The notes under the pieces are model-generated. The model did no database searches. It was not told the DNA's origin and was given only the letters and a program-made list of their open reading frames with translations. DNA of 64,000 nt, taken from positions 62,501 to 126,500 of the forward strand of contig NZ_SRSF01000001.1 of NCBI RefSeq assembly GCF_004803465.1, written 5' to 3'. A program made the translations under genes and the position numbers. Below, one piece after another: positions 50,767-60,223 of this stretch (the stretch's first letter is position 1; every line of letters starts with the position of its first letter). The DNA is from Neolewinella litorea (GTDB lineage Bacteria; Bacteroidota; Bacteroidia; Chitinophagales; Saprospiraceae).

Positions 50767-52269
50767 ATGTCAGAAAACACTGCATTCAGTAAGCTCTTTC
50801 AGGATCCCGACTTCCGTGAGGCCCTCACTTCTGTCCTTCTGCCCGGTTACCTGCCCAAGCAGCGCTGGTTCACAAGTAAGGGCAAGCACATTGAAAATTG
50901 CCGGATCGCCGGTGTTTATCCCATCCAGGACGATGGCGGCGTTGTTTTGGTTGAGGTGAGCTTCAGCGACGGTTCCCGCGAGCAGTACCAGATGCCACTG
51001 GCGATCAATGCCCGACCGGAGCAGCGTGCGCTTTACCAGGAAAACCACCCCCGCCTGATATTAGGCGAGATCACCGGCACGGGGATGCTGGTAGACGCCG
51101 TGGCCCGGGAGGACTTCCGCAGCCGCCTCTACACTCTCATCCGGGAAGGTGAGACGCTGGAGCACGGGCTCTGTGCCGAAGCCGGTAAGGCGGTGCGCGA
51201 AGGTGCAGCATCTGCGACGAGCGTAGTGCCGGCCATCGATACCAGCAATACGGCAATCGTGTACAACGATACCTTTTTCTTCAAGTTGTTCCGCAAGCTC
51301 GATCCGGGCCTCAATCCCGACCTGGAACTGGTTCGCTTTCTGTCCGAGCACACCGATTTCGCTTACTGCCCCCCTTACGGCGGGTGCCTGGGCGTCGGCA
51401 GGATGGAGGAAGAGGGTTACCTGAATCTCGGTCTGATGAGCGGCAAGGTGGACAACCACGGTGATGCCTGGGAACTCTTTCAGCAGCTCACCGAACGCTA
51501 CTTCAGTGGTACGGAGCAGACGGTAGACACCGAAACCCTGGCACGCGCCCGGCTGTTGGGGGTACGCACCGCCGAAATGCACAAGGCGCTGGCTTCCGCC
51601 GGCCCGGATCGTCCGGATCTGGTGCCGGAACCCATGACGGCCGAATACCGTACGGAAATTACCGAGGCGGCCCTCCGCTTACTTGAACGTCAGTTCGCCC
51701 AGCTGGCGGAGAAATTGTCTTCGCTTCCCCCCGCCACCCAGGTGCTGGCCCGCCGGGTGCTGGGCGTACACCAGCAACTTAACGACCGGCTCGGCCGGCT
51801 GCGCGAACGGGAAATGGAAGCGCAGCTGACGCGCATTCACGGGGATTACCACCTCGGCCAGGTGCTGTACACCGATACCGACTTTTACATTATCGACTTC
51901 GAGGGCGAGCCCTTGCTCAGCATACCCGAACGGCGACGCAAGCGCCCGCCCCTCAAGGACGTGGGCGGCATGGTGCGCTCCTTCCACTACGCGGCGCAGG
52001 GACAGCTCTTGCTGAACGAGGAGCGCTATCGGGGCCGCGAACTGACGGACCGCGCCGACCACTGGTATCAGGTGGTCTCCCAGACTTATCTGGACGCCTA
52101 CTTCGAAGCGTGCGGACACGCCGGCTTTTTGCCGCGCGAAGAGGCCGACCGGCACGCACTGCTCGAGCTTTTCATCCTCGAAAAGGCCGTTTACGAAGTG
52201 GCCTACGAACTCAACAGCCGGCCGGGTTGGCTGGCCATCCCGCTCAAGGGGGTATTGTCGCTCGTTTAA
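50767..52269 (+). CDS. mak: Maltokinase
   Basis: 500 residues, aminoglycoside-phosphotransferase-like fold. The N-terminal cap has LPGYLPKQRWFTSKGK, a Mak signature (QRWF). TFFFKLFRKLDPGLNPDLELVRFL holds the ATP-binding Lys and Glu. Catalytic loop RIHGDYHLGQVL, then the metal-binding Asp in FYIIDFEGEPLLSIPERR. Phosphorylates maltose to maltose-1-phosphate, the donor for GlgE. It follows treS on the same strand (140 bp, with a GC-rich motif between). glgE is not in the window. Confidence 0.9.
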   Translation: MSENTAFSKLFQDPDFREALTSVLLPGYLPKQRWFTSKGKHIENCRIAGVYPIQDDGGVVLVEVSFSDGSREQYQMPLAINARPEQRALYQENHPRLILGEITGTGMLVDAVAREDFRSRLYTLIREGETLEHGLCAEAGKAVREGAASATSVVPAIDTSNTAIVYNDTFFFKLFRKLDPGLNPDLELVRFLSEHTDFAYCPPYGGCLGVGRMEEEGYLNLGLMSGKVDNHGDAWELFQQLTERYFSGTEQTVDTETLARARLLGVRTAEMHKALASAGPDRPDLVPEPMTAEYRTEITEAALRLLERQFAQLAEKLSSLPPATQVLARRVLGVHQQLNDRLGRLREREMEAQLTRIHGDYHLGQVLYTDTDFYIIDFEGEPLLSIPERRRKRPPLKDVGGMVRSFHYAAQGQLLLNEERYRGRELTDRADHWYQVVSQTYLDAYFEACGHAGFLPREEADRHALLELFILEKAVYEVAYELNSRPGWLAIPLKGVLSLV

Positions 52270-52278
52270 ATCCACTCC

Positions 52279-52959
52279 ATGAAAATCGCACTTCTCGGTT
52301 ACGGCAAAATGGGCCGGTACATCGAACAACTTGCCACCCAGGCCGGCCACCAGGTCGTATTGAGGGTTGACGAACATAACCGCGACCGCACCGGGGTATC
52401 CGACCTGGAAGCGGCTGACGTGGCCATCGAATTTTCCCGACCCGACGCCGCCGTGAATAATATCGAACTGGCACTGGCTGCCGGTGTCCCGATCGTAGTG
52501 GGAACTACCGGGTGGCTGGACGCCCTGCCCGCCGTACGCCTGCGCGTGGAGCAGGCCGGTGGTGCCTTGTTCTATGCCTCCAATTTCAGCATAGGGGTCA
52601 ACCTCTTCTTTTCCGCCGCCCGTGACCTTGCGCGCAAATTGGCACACGAGGGCTACACCGCACGCATTGAAGAAACCCACCATACCGAAAAGCTTGATGC
52701 TCCGTCCGGTACCGCCCTTACCCTCCAGCAAAAGATTGGGGGAGCATTTCCCAAGGCGGCAATTCCGATCGAATCATTCCGTGAGCCCGACGTACCGGGA
52801 ACACACCGGCTCATTTTCCAATCCGCCGTCGACACCATCGAGCTTACGCATACCGCCCGCTCGCGGGAGGGCTTTGCGCGCGGGGCGCTCGCGGCAGCCG
52901 CCTGGCTGGTTGGCAAACAGGGCACTTTCACCATGTCCGATTTACTTCAATCCGAGTGA
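52279..52959 (+). CDS. dapB: 4-hydroxy-tetrahydrodipicolinate reductase
   Basis: 226 residues. The N-terminal nucleotide-binding motif begins IALLGYGKMGRYIEQ. GTTGW and YASNFSIGVNLFF lead to the substrate motif EETHHTEKLDAPSGTA (catalytic His and Lys). Shorter than E. coli DapB, as usual in Bacteroidota. Reduces HTPA in lysine and diaminopimelate synthesis. Begins 9 bp after mak, so co-transcribed. Confidence 0.95.
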   Translation: MKIALLGYGKMGRYIEQLATQAGHQVVLRVDEHNRDRTGVSDLEAADVAIEFSRPDAAVNNIELALAAGVPIVVGTTGWLDALPAVRLRVEQAGGALFYASNFSIGVNLFFSAARDLARKLAHEGYTARIEETHHTEKLDAPSGTALTLQQKIGGAFPKAAIPIESFREPDVPGTHRLIFQSAVDTIELTHTARSREGFARGALAAAAWLVGKQGTFTMSDLLQSE

Positions 52960-52969
52960 TCCCTTGCGC

Positions 52970-52977
52970 TATCTTTG
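52970..52977 (+). promoter_or_regulatory. -7 promoter element TATCTTTG
   Basis: Exact TAnnTTTG match, 22 bp before the ATG of the propeller protein at 53000. Confidence 0.5.
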
Positions 52978-52999
52978 GCTCACGTTTCAATTTACCACC

Positions 53000-53884
53000 A
53001 TGCACCGTTTGCTTACCGGCCTGATTCTTTTCTGGGTAGCTTCCCTGGGCGCCCAGGCTCCCCCCACCCAGCTGTACGTCTTTGATATTCAGGTGCGCGA
53101 TACCTCGGTTACGCTGACCAACCCGCGCTACCTCACGGCCTTCAACGCCAACGGCTACAATAATCACCCGAACTGGGCCGATGAAAACCGGCTCTTTGCT
53201 TCGGTCATGACGCCGGATATGGCTCAGCCCGATGTGTACCTTTTCGATCTGGCTGATCAGTCGCGGACCCGCCTTACCCAGACGGCCTCCGGGGAATACA
53301 GCCCCAAGAAGCGTTTCACCGCCGGCAGGTTCTCCGCGGTACGCCAGGAAATGGCCGGCCGGGATACCGTTCTACGGTTGTGGGATTTCCCCATCGACCG
53401 CTCCGACAACGGACAGCCGGTACTGAGCACCATGGCCGGGATCGGCTACTACGAATGGCTGAACAACACCCAATTGGTCCTCTTCATGGTCGAGAACCCG
53501 AACCGGCTGGTAATGACCTCTTCCAACGGCGACACCCCGCGCACCCTGGCAACCAATACCGGCCGCACCTTCACGCGGCTCACCAATGGCAATTTGGTGT
53601 ACGTAGACAAGTCTACCACCCCCTGGCGGCTCATGGAGCGGAACCTGTACCAGCTGGACCAGGAGGCCACCGTTGTCGCCGAAATGCCCGAAGCAACGGA
53701 GGACTTTGTGGTCTTGAACGACGGTAGCTACCTTGCCGGCTCCGGCAGCAAACTGTACCGGCTGAAGCCCGCTGCTTCTGGCAACTGGCGTCAGGTTGTT
53801 GACCTTACCTACTACGGCTTCGACGAAATTACCCGCCTGGCCCTCAACGGGCGCGGACAACTTGCACTCGTCGCCCGACCCTAA
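53000..53884 (+). CDS. TolB-like beta-propeller periplasmic protein
   Basis: 294 residues. Signal peptide ending SLGAQAPP. The remainder has PD40/TolB-type blades: NNHPNWADENRLFASVMTPDMAQPDVYLFDLADQSRTRLTQTASGEYSPKK, then WLNNTQLVLFMVENPNRLVMTSSNGDTPRTLATN. Probably a scaffold or sensor outside the cytosol; no catalytic motif. The longer frame starting within dapB is not used because the signal peptide begins at 53000. Confidence 0.75.
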   Translation: MHRLLTGLILFWVASLGAQAPPTQLYVFDIQVRDTSVTLTNPRYLTAFNANGYNNHPNWADENRLFASVMTPDMAQPDVYLFDLADQSRTRLTQTASGEYSPKKRFTAGRFSAVRQEMAGRDTVLRLWDFPIDRSDNGQPVLSTMAGIGYYEWLNNTQLVLFMVENPNRLVMTSSNGDTPRTLATNTGRTFTRLTNGNLVYVDKSTTPWRLMERNLYQLDQEATVVAEMPEATEDFVVLNDGSYLAGSGSKLYRLKPAASGNWRQVVDLTYYGFDEITRLALNGRGQLALVARP

Positions 53885-53929
53885 TCTTATTCTTTCCCCC
53901 TAACCATAGTTCGAAAAACCACCACCCCG

Positions 53930-55024
53930 ATGATCATTGGATGTCCTAAAGAAATTAAAAACAACGAAAACCGGGTGGCACTGACCCCCGGCGGTACCCT
54001 GGAACTGGTGCGCCGCGGCCATACCGTGCTGGTGCAAACCAACGCCGGGGTGAACAGCGGCTACAGCGATGCCGATTACGTGGAAGCCGGTGCGGAGATC
54101 ATGCCCGACATCGAGTCGGTCTACGCCCGTGCCGAAACCATCGTCAAGGTTAAGGAGCCCATCGAATCCGAGTATTCGCTGATCCGCGAAGACCAGCTGG
54201 TCTTTACCTACTTCCACTTCGCCAGCTCCCGGCCGCTTACCGAGGCCATGATCAAAAGTAAATCGATCTGCCTGGCCTACGAAACAGTGGTAGGACCCAA
54301 CGGTGGCCTGCCACTGCTCATCCCCATGAGTGAGGTAGCCGGCCGGATGTCGGTACAGGAAGGAGCCAAGTACCTCGAGAAGCCCGCTGGTGGCCGCGGT
54401 ATCCTGCTGGGCGGCGTTCCCGGCGTGCCGCCGGCGCGCGTACTTATCCTCGGAGCCGGTGTCGTAGGTACCGAAGCGGCCAAAATGGCCGCCGGCCTGC
54501 ACGCCAACGTGACGGTAATGGACATCAACCTGGATCGCCTGCGGTACCTCGCCAACGTCCTGCCTCCGAACGTTACGCTGGTCTTCAGCAGTGAATACAA
54601 CATCCGCCGTGAACTGGAACGCACCGACCTCATCATCGGGGCCGTACTGATCCCCGGCGGCAAGGCCCCCAACCTGATCACCCGACAAATGCTGAGCGAA
54701 ATGCGCGACGGTACCGTGGTGATCGACGTGGCCGTCGACCAGGGCGGTTGTATCGAGACCTGTCACCCCACCACCCACGAGGACCCTACCTACGTGATCG
54801 ACGGCGTGATCCACTACTGCGTGGCCAATATGCCCGGTGCCGTACCCTTTACCAGTACCCTCGCCCTGACGAACGCCACCTTCCCCTACCTGCTGCAGAT
54901 CGCGGAGAAAGGGTGGGAGCGCGCCACCGAAGAGAACGCCGGACTGAAGGAAGGCCTGAACATCGTTCGCGGAGAGATCGTCTACCGCGAGGTAGCCGAG
55001 GCATTTGAGGAACTGGTAAACTAA
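53930..55024 (+). CDS. ald: Alanine dehydrogenase
   Basis: 364 residues. N-terminal IIGCPKEIKNNENRVALTPGG, substrate-binding Lys in IVKVKEPIESEY, and a His in FTYFHFASSRPLTEAM. The NAD fold has VLILGAGVVGTEAAKMAAGL; the C-terminal part has DQGGCIETCHPTTHEDPTYVIDGVIHYCVANMPGAVPFTST. NAD-dependent interconversion of alanine and pyruvate plus ammonia. Length and motifs are standard. Confidence 0.95.
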   Translation: MIIGCPKEIKNNENRVALTPGGTLELVRRGHTVLVQTNAGVNSGYSDADYVEAGAEIMPDIESVYARAETIVKVKEPIESEYSLIREDQLVFTYFHFASSRPLTEAMIKSKSICLAYETVVGPNGGLPLLIPMSEVAGRMSVQEGAKYLEKPAGGRGILLGGVPGVPPARVLILGAGVVGTEAAKMAAGLHANVTVMDINLDRLRYLANVLPPNVTLVFSSEYNIRRELERTDLIIGAVLIPGGKAPNLITRQMLSEMRDGTVVIDVAVDQGGCIETCHPTTHEDPTYVIDGVIHYCVANMPGAVPFTSTLALTNATFPYLLQIAEKGWERATEENAGLKEGLNIVRGEIVYREVAEAFEELVN

Positions 55025-55093
55025 GGTCGGAGGAGCGGTCGGCCGGCAACCGGCTTGCCATTCGAATAGACGGGTTTCCATTACTTTTACGCA

Positions 55094-56620
55094 ATGAAGA
55101 ATACCCTGTTCCTGCTGTTGATTGCTTCCCTTGGTTTACTCGCCCAGGGGGGCAAGCCAGGAGCGGTCGACCGCTCACTACCTGAATTCTCTTTCGACCG
55201 GCTCGAACTGGCCGGCCAGCTCTATTTCCTCTCTTCCGACTACCTGCAGGGCCGGCGCACCGGCTCGGTGGGGAACGAGATCGCGGCGGAATTCATCGCC
55301 GCCCAGCTTAAGGCTTACGGCTACGAACCAATCAACGCTGCCGACTCCAGCTATTTTCAGCGGGTGCCGCTGCGCATGGTTAACGCACCCACCCGCGCGG
55401 CACTGGACATAAACGGTTCTTCCTACACCAACGGGGATGACCTCCTGGTGATTCGCGGACCAGAGGCGGAGGCCACCGCACAGGTGGTGTACGCTAATTT
55501 CGGTTGGGTGGACCCGGCCGCCGATCACGACGATTACGCCAACCTGGACGTGAAGGGCAAGATCGTGATCACCCGCGCGGGCCTGCCCGGCGACCAAAGT
55601 CAGCAAGCCGTGTTCCGCGGCATGGAAGAAAAGGCCGCCATGGCCGCCGCGGCGGGGGCCGTCGGAATCTTCGAACTGTTCACCCTTCCCTTCCCCTGGG
55701 AAAGCTTCAAGCGGTACCTCGGCGGAGAGCGGATCACCATGACCGAAGAAGGGAGTGAAGCCACCATTCCCTACGGTTTCATCCGCCTGCCCGCCGAAAG
55801 GGTGAACGAACTGCAGTCTGCTACCGGTGGCCTGCGCGGGTCCCTGGCCAGCACGGGGATGCGCACCACCGGACTCGGCAGCCGTAACGTTGGCGGCATA
55901 CTGCGCGGCAGCAATCCCGCGCTCGCCGACGAATACCTCCTGATGACCGCCCACTTCGACCACGTAGGCGTGGGCCGACAGGGTGGGGGAGCCTACACCG
56001 CCGAGGACAGCATCTTCAACGGCGCACGCGACAACGCCTTTGGTACGGTGAGCCTCCTGGCCGCCGCCCGAGCCTTCGCGCAAGAACCGCCGGAGCGGTC
56101 CATAATCGTCCTGGCCGTCACCGGGGAGGAGATGGGATTGCTGGGCAGTAAATACTACGCCGATAACCCGCTCGTTCCCCTGGAGCAGACCATCTTCAAC
56201 TTCAATACCGACGGTGCCGGCTACAACGATACCTCAGCTATTTCCCTGATCGGGATGGGGCGTACCGGTATCGACGAGCAAATCGAGACCGCCGCCGCGG
56301 CTTTCGGATCATCGGTGATTGCCAACCCGGCCCCGGAGCAGGGGCTCTTTGACCGGTCGGACAATGTTAATTTTGCCGTTAAAGGCGTTCCGGCCTTGAC
56401 CTTTTCCCCCGGCATGACGGGTTTTGACGATGCCATCGCCCGGTACTACCACCAGGTGACCGACAATCCGGAGACCGTCGACGTGGATTACCTGAAACGG
56501 TATTGTCAGATCTACACCCTGGCCGTCCGCCTGATCGCCAACCGCCCCTCGGCTCCGTTCTGGAAGGAGGGCGACAAATACGAATCGGCCGGAAAGGCAC
56601 TTTACGGTAATCGTAAGTAA
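55094..56620 (+). CDS. M28-family zinc peptidase
   Basis: 508 residues. Signal peptide ending GLLAQGG. Two-zinc ligands of the M28 core are visible: His/Asp in LMTAHFDHVG, Asp in NGARDNAFGTV, Glu-Glu in AVTGEEMGLLGSKYY, Asp in NFNTDGAG, and a later His in ARYYHQVTDNPE. An inserted PA-like domain (VYANFGWVDPAADHDDYANLDVKGKIVIT) sits near residues 115-250. An exported aminopeptidase, common in Bacteroidota. Six bp before the hydroxylase gene, so likely one transcript. Confidence 0.9.
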   Translation: MKNTLFLLLIASLGLLAQGGKPGAVDRSLPEFSFDRLELAGQLYFLSSDYLQGRRTGSVGNEIAAEFIAAQLKAYGYEPINAADSSYFQRVPLRMVNAPTRAALDINGSSYTNGDDLLVIRGPEAEATAQVVYANFGWVDPAADHDDYANLDVKGKIVITRAGLPGDQSQQAVFRGMEEKAAMAAAAGAVGIFELFTLPFPWESFKRYLGGERITMTEEGSEATIPYGFIRLPAERVNELQSATGGLRGSLASTGMRTTGLGSRNVGGILRGSNPALADEYLLMTAHFDHVGVGRQGGGAYTAEDSIFNGARDNAFGTVSLLAAARAFAQEPPERSIIVLAVTGEEMGLLGSKYYADNPLVPLEQTIFNFNTDGAGYNDTSAISLIGMGRTGIDEQIETAAAAFGSSVIANPAPEQGLFDRSDNVNFAVKGVPALTFSPGMTGFDDAIARYYHQVTDNPETVDVDYLKRYCQIYTLAVRLIANRPSAPFWKEGDKYESAGKALYGNRK

Positions 56621-56626
56621 CCACCT

Positions 56627-57766
56627 ATGAACAAGCCCCTGTATACCTTCGAAGACATTCAGAACCTCGAATTCCCCCCCGTCATCGTGTATGCGGTGCC
56701 GGTGATGGTGGCCCTGACGGTGATTGAGTGGTTCTTGCGTCGCCGGGAATACATCCACGAACTGGAGGAGGCCGCCGCCGCCCTGGGATACCCGCTGGGC
56801 AACGCCCCGACGCTGCGCAATGCCGGTTTCAACCCCTTTACCTACACCCGCAATCGCAATCTCTACGCCGAGTCGCTGAAGACCTTCATAGCCGACCAGG
56901 CCGGCACGAGTCGCGCCGAGAAGCACAACTACGATATCAAGGACGGCCTCGCCGCCGCGGGCGTCGGCGTGGGCAACCTCATCAGCACCGCTCTGGTGAA
57001 GGCGGCGACTTTCGGCGTCATTCTCTTTTTCTATAACCTGAGTCCGCTGTACATCCCGACTACCTGGTGGAGTTTCATTCTCTGCTTTATCGTGGTCGAC
57101 TTCTGCCGGTACTGGGCGCACCGCGTCAGTCACGAACAACGGTTCTGGTGGGCTACCCACGTCACCCACCACAGCTCCGAGCAGTACAACTTTACGGTAT
57201 CCTTCCGACTGAGCTGGACGCAGCACATCAAGGTCATCTTCTTTATTCCGGCGGCGCTGCTCGGCTTTGATCCATTCGTGTTTTTCATCTGCATGCAGAT
57301 TGGGGTCCTGTACCAGTTCTGGATCCACACCGAACTCATCGACCGTATGTGGGCTCCGATCGAGTTCCTGTTCGTTACTCCAAGCCATCACCGGGTTCAC
57401 CACGCCACCGAGGAGAAGTACCTGGACAAGAATTACGGATCCAGTCTGATCATTTGGGACCGTATGTTCGGCACCTTCTGTCCGGAAGAGGAAACCCCGA
57501 ATTACGGTATCCTCAAGCCGGTCAACAGCTACAACCCCATTACGCTGGTGTTCCATGAGCACATCGATATGCTGCGCGATATGAAGACCTACCGCCACCC
57601 GAAAGCCTGGTGGCGAATCATGTTCCACGGCCCGGGCCTAACCCTCGACAAGGAAAAGCACTACGGCTTCTACAAGCGCAAGAACGTGCAGGAGGAAGAC
57701 GAGTCTACCGCGCCCCGGCAGCAGGAGGCCAGCGAGCGCAAGAACCCCCGCAACGTGGTGGTGTAG
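56627..57766 (+). CDS. Sterol desaturase / fatty-acid hydroxylase family membrane protein
   Basis: 379 residues. Several membrane helices (for example PVIVYAVPVMVALTVIEWFL, and around WWSFILCFIVVDFCRYWAH). The three histidine boxes of di-iron hydroxylases are present: HRVSHE, HVTHHSSEQYN and HHRVHHATE. The C-terminal ~40 residues are charged and disordered. The family hydroxylates or desaturates lipid substrates, including sphingoid bases or alkylglycerols; the substrate here is unknown. Confidence 0.85.
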   Translation: MNKPLYTFEDIQNLEFPPVIVYAVPVMVALTVIEWFLRRREYIHELEEAAAALGYPLGNAPTLRNAGFNPFTYTRNRNLYAESLKTFIADQAGTSRAEKHNYDIKDGLAAAGVGVGNLISTALVKAATFGVILFFYNLSPLYIPTTWWSFILCFIVVDFCRYWAHRVSHEQRFWWATHVTHHSSEQYNFTVSFRLSWTQHIKVIFFIPAALLGFDPFVFFICMQIGVLYQFWIHTELIDRMWAPIEFLFVTPSHHRVHHATEEKYLDKNYGSSLIIWDRMFGTFCPEEETPNYGILKPVNSYNPITLVFHEHIDMLRDMKTYRHPKAWWRIMFHGPGLTLDKEKHYGFYKRKNVQEEDESTAPRQQEASERKNPRNVVV

Positions 57767-57820
57767 CGCGAACTTCACGGGCGGCACCGTATTTTAGCAA
57801 CGGATCCAATACCCTTCATT

Positions 57821-58735
57821 ATGCCGCTTTTCAACGACCTCAAAAAGATTTTCTTCGGTGCTAAATCCGTCGCCCGGCACCAGTCCGAGCGCGCCGGCGA
57901 AAAAGCCCGTGAGGCCGGAGACGAGTTGGCCGAGCAGGGTGAGGAGCTCCTGGACAAGACGAAACGCGCCGCGGGGGAATTCGTGGCCCGCGCCCCGGAG
58001 TACATCGACCGCGGCCGCGAGGCCCTGAGTGAACTCGGCGATGCGGTATGGAAAGAACCGGAAACGGAACACCCTTCCTCTACCCGGCAGGCAAAAGACC
58101 TCATCGACGAGGAACTGAATTTCGGTAACCTCGACCTCACGCGCGAATCCGAAGCCCCGAAATCAGGCAGTATCAATTTCGAGGAGGATCTCCTGGAAAG
58201 CGAGCCCCCGAGTCCAAAAGAACCCTCCGCCTTCCGGCAGGTTGCCGATTCCGGACTGGATGCCGCCGCCCTGGCCGGCCTGAAGGCCAAGAAAGCCGCG
58301 GAAGCTGCCGGCGAAGAACTGCTCAACCGCGCCGCCGAAACCGGTGCCCGTCTGAAGGGGAAGACCGATGCTTTCATCGAGCACGCCAATCGCGAAGCGG
58401 AGCGCATGAAGGCCGAAGAAGAGATCAAAAAGGCAAAGGCCGCCGCCGAGCAGGCCGAAGCACGCGCGCGCGCTTTCGGCAACCGGGAGGGCGAGCGGGA
58501 CGCCAGCGGCTCAACACTCAGCGGCACGGATTCCTTCTTCGACCGGGCAGACCGTTTCGCGCGTGGCGATTACCACAACGAGGGCGGAAAGGATATGCGC
58601 ATCCTGCAGGACCCCGACTACCAGGCTCCGAAAAAGGGTGACCGCATCGCCGGTTTTGACGACCGCGATAACGACGGCGACAGCCTCATAGACGATGCGG
58701 AAATCGAGGAGGACGACGAACCGACCACTACTTAA
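57821..58735 (+). CDS. Uncharacterised coiled-coil protein with acidic C-terminus
   Basis: 304 residues, very rich in Ala, Glu, Lys and Arg. Long amphipathic helices are predicted at residues ~15-75 (RHQSERAGEKAREAGDELAE...) and ~145-225 (AALAGLKAKKAAEAAGEELL...), separated by acidic linkers (~85-140). The tail FDDRDNDGDSLIDDAEIEEDDE resembles a calcium-binding D-x-D-x-D loop. No signal peptide or membrane helix. Composition resembles YtxH- or LEA-like stress proteins, but I do not recognise a family. 54 bp after the hydroxylase gene. Confidence 0.65.
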   Translation: MPLFNDLKKIFFGAKSVARHQSERAGEKAREAGDELAEQGEELLDKTKRAAGEFVARAPEYIDRGREALSELGDAVWKEPETEHPSSTRQAKDLIDEELNFGNLDLTRESEAPKSGSINFEEDLLESEPPSPKEPSAFRQVADSGLDAAALAGLKAKKAAEAAGEELLNRAAETGARLKGKTDAFIEHANREAERMKAEEEIKKAKAAAEQAEARARAFGNREGERDASGSTLSGTDSFFDRADRFARGDYHNEGGKDMRILQDPDYQAPKKGDRIAGFDDRDNDGDSLIDDAEIEEDDEPTTT

Positions 58736-58748
58736 AGATTGCTGTCTT

Positions 58749-60164
58749 TTAGCCCTCCGCCCCGGTGATCGCTGCGTTCAATTCATCCGGTGCTAGGTTC
58801 TTCGCGATAATGGTCCGGTCGCCGTCCAGCAGATAGATTTCGGGCGTGTGGTCCACAAAGTAGGTCTTGAAAACAGCCTGGTTGGTGGGATCATAGACGT
58901 TGGTCCAGTCGCCGAGGCCAAAACGGTCAACAAATGACCGCCACTTGGCATCATCGGTATCCAGGGCAATGGCGTAGACAGCCGCCCGGCTCCGGTTCTG
59001 GCGGTACCAGTCGAGCAGTTTGGGGGTTTCTTCGATGCAGTGGTCGCACTCCGGATTGTAGATGTAGACCACGACGTACGGTTTGGTTTCCCCGTAAATC
59101 TCCTTTGTTTTTCCGTCAAGGCCAGGCACCTTCAGGTTTGGCCCGGGCTGCCCTACCAGACTATGGGCCATCATATCGGCCTGGTCCAGCAATCCGAATA
59201 CGGTCATGCTGTCCGTCCAGAAGGCCCGCTCACGGGTATAATAATTCTGGATCATGTGTACGTAGACGGCTTCCCCGTCCATGAGCGCCGAGGTGCCCGG
59301 CTGGTATTGCAGGGTGATGTAGTTGGCGAAGAAGCGGTAAAATTCGTTTTCGTCCAGTACCCTCGACAGCAGGTGATCCGCGGCGGCGGTGACGGAGTCC
59401 GCCCGTTGTGGCGTCAGTTCCGTAATGTACCGGCGCAGTTTGTTGGCCACCGCCGGCGTGCGCAGTAGCCGCTCGTCGGAAAAATCCACACCGTCCCAGA
59501 AGTTTTTGCGGTAGGCGGCCACCTGGGCGGACTTGTCGCGGCTGCCGTCGGCCTTCCGCAGATCCTGGACTGGAGGGTTCTGGGCCGCCCGTTGGTACGC
59601 CGTATAGAAGGCATTCGGGTTTTCTCCGTACTGCTTTTCGTAGAAGGCGTTGAGATCGGACAGTACCCGGTCGCGCGCGTCCAGAAGTTGGGCATACTCG
59701 GGCTGTTCGGGTTGCATCGTGCCGAGCAACTGGTTCATGGCCGCCAGGGGCTGGGCGATCGTGCGTTCGTACTGCAGGCTTTCGTACAGCAGCTGATTGT
59801 CAATGCTGCCTTCTACGCCCATCGATCCGACGGGTTGCTGCCGGTTGGCGCGTAGGGTAAAGGTTTGGTCCTGGTCGAGCAGCAGGGGTACCGTAGTCTG
59901 GTCCGTGAAGAAAGCAAAATAGTAGCCCGGCTCGTAGGGTACGTCACGCTGAAAGCGAACCGTCCCGTCCGTCTCCACCCGGGCGGAATCCATGCGGTAT
60001 TGCTGATCCATGTACTGGCCGACCAGCAGGACGTTGCCGGGCGCGGCGCCATTGAGCACAATGGTGATGTCGGCTGAAGCATCGCCCCCGTTGGAGCTGT
60101 CGGAATTCTTTTCGGAACAGGCAAGAAGTAACAGGGGAAGGAGGGAGAGAAAGCAGCGGCGCAT
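58749..60164 (-). CDS. TlpA-like thioredoxin lipoprotein (DUF4369/DUF5106 type)
   Basis: 471 residues. Lipobox LLAC with Cys16. A DUF4369-like domain (ITIVLNGAAPGNVLLVGQYMDQQYRMDS), a helical DUF5106 region (WDGVDFSDERLLRTPAVANKLRRY), and a thioredoxin domain with Cys373-Asp-His-Cys376 (YNPECDHCIEETPKLL) and cis-Pro loop HTPEIYLL. Paralogue of 45984-47414 with the same layout, but lipid-anchored and with CDHC instead of CPAC, so probably a different redox potential (inference). Has its own -7 element at 60184. Confidence 0.88.
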   Translation of the reverse strand: MRRCFLSLLPLLLLACSEKNSDSSNGGDASADITIVLNGAAPGNVLLVGQYMDQQYRMDSARVETDGTVRFQRDVPYEPGYYFAFFTDQTTVPLLLDQDQTFTLRANRQQPVGSMGVEGSIDNQLLYESLQYERTIAQPLAAMNQLLGTMQPEQPEYAQLLDARDRVLSDLNAFYEKQYGENPNAFYTAYQRAAQNPPVQDLRKADGSRDKSAQVAAYRKNFWDGVDFSDERLLRTPAVANKLRRYITELTPQRADSVTAAADHLLSRVLDENEFYRFFANYITLQYQPGTSALMDGEAVYVHMIQNYYTRERAFWTDSMTVFGLLDQADMMAHSLVGQPGPNLKVPGLDGKTKEIYGETKPYVVVYIYNPECDHCIEETPKLLDWYRQNRSRAAVYAIALDTDDAKWRSFVDRFGLGDWTNVYDPTNQAVFKTYFVDHTPEIYLLDGDRTIIAKNLAPDELNAAITGAEG

Positions 60165-60183
60165 GAATGGGGTTATTAGGCCG

Positions 60184-60191
60184 CAAAGCTA
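60184..60191 (-). promoter_or_regulatory. -7 promoter element TAGCTTTG (minus strand)
   Basis: CAAAGCTA on the plus strand, an exact reverse match to TAnnTTTG, 19 bp upstream of the thioredoxin lipoprotein start. Confidence 0.55.
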
Positions 60192-60223
60192 ACGGTACGT
60201 GGCTTGCTGGGGGGCAGGTTCAA

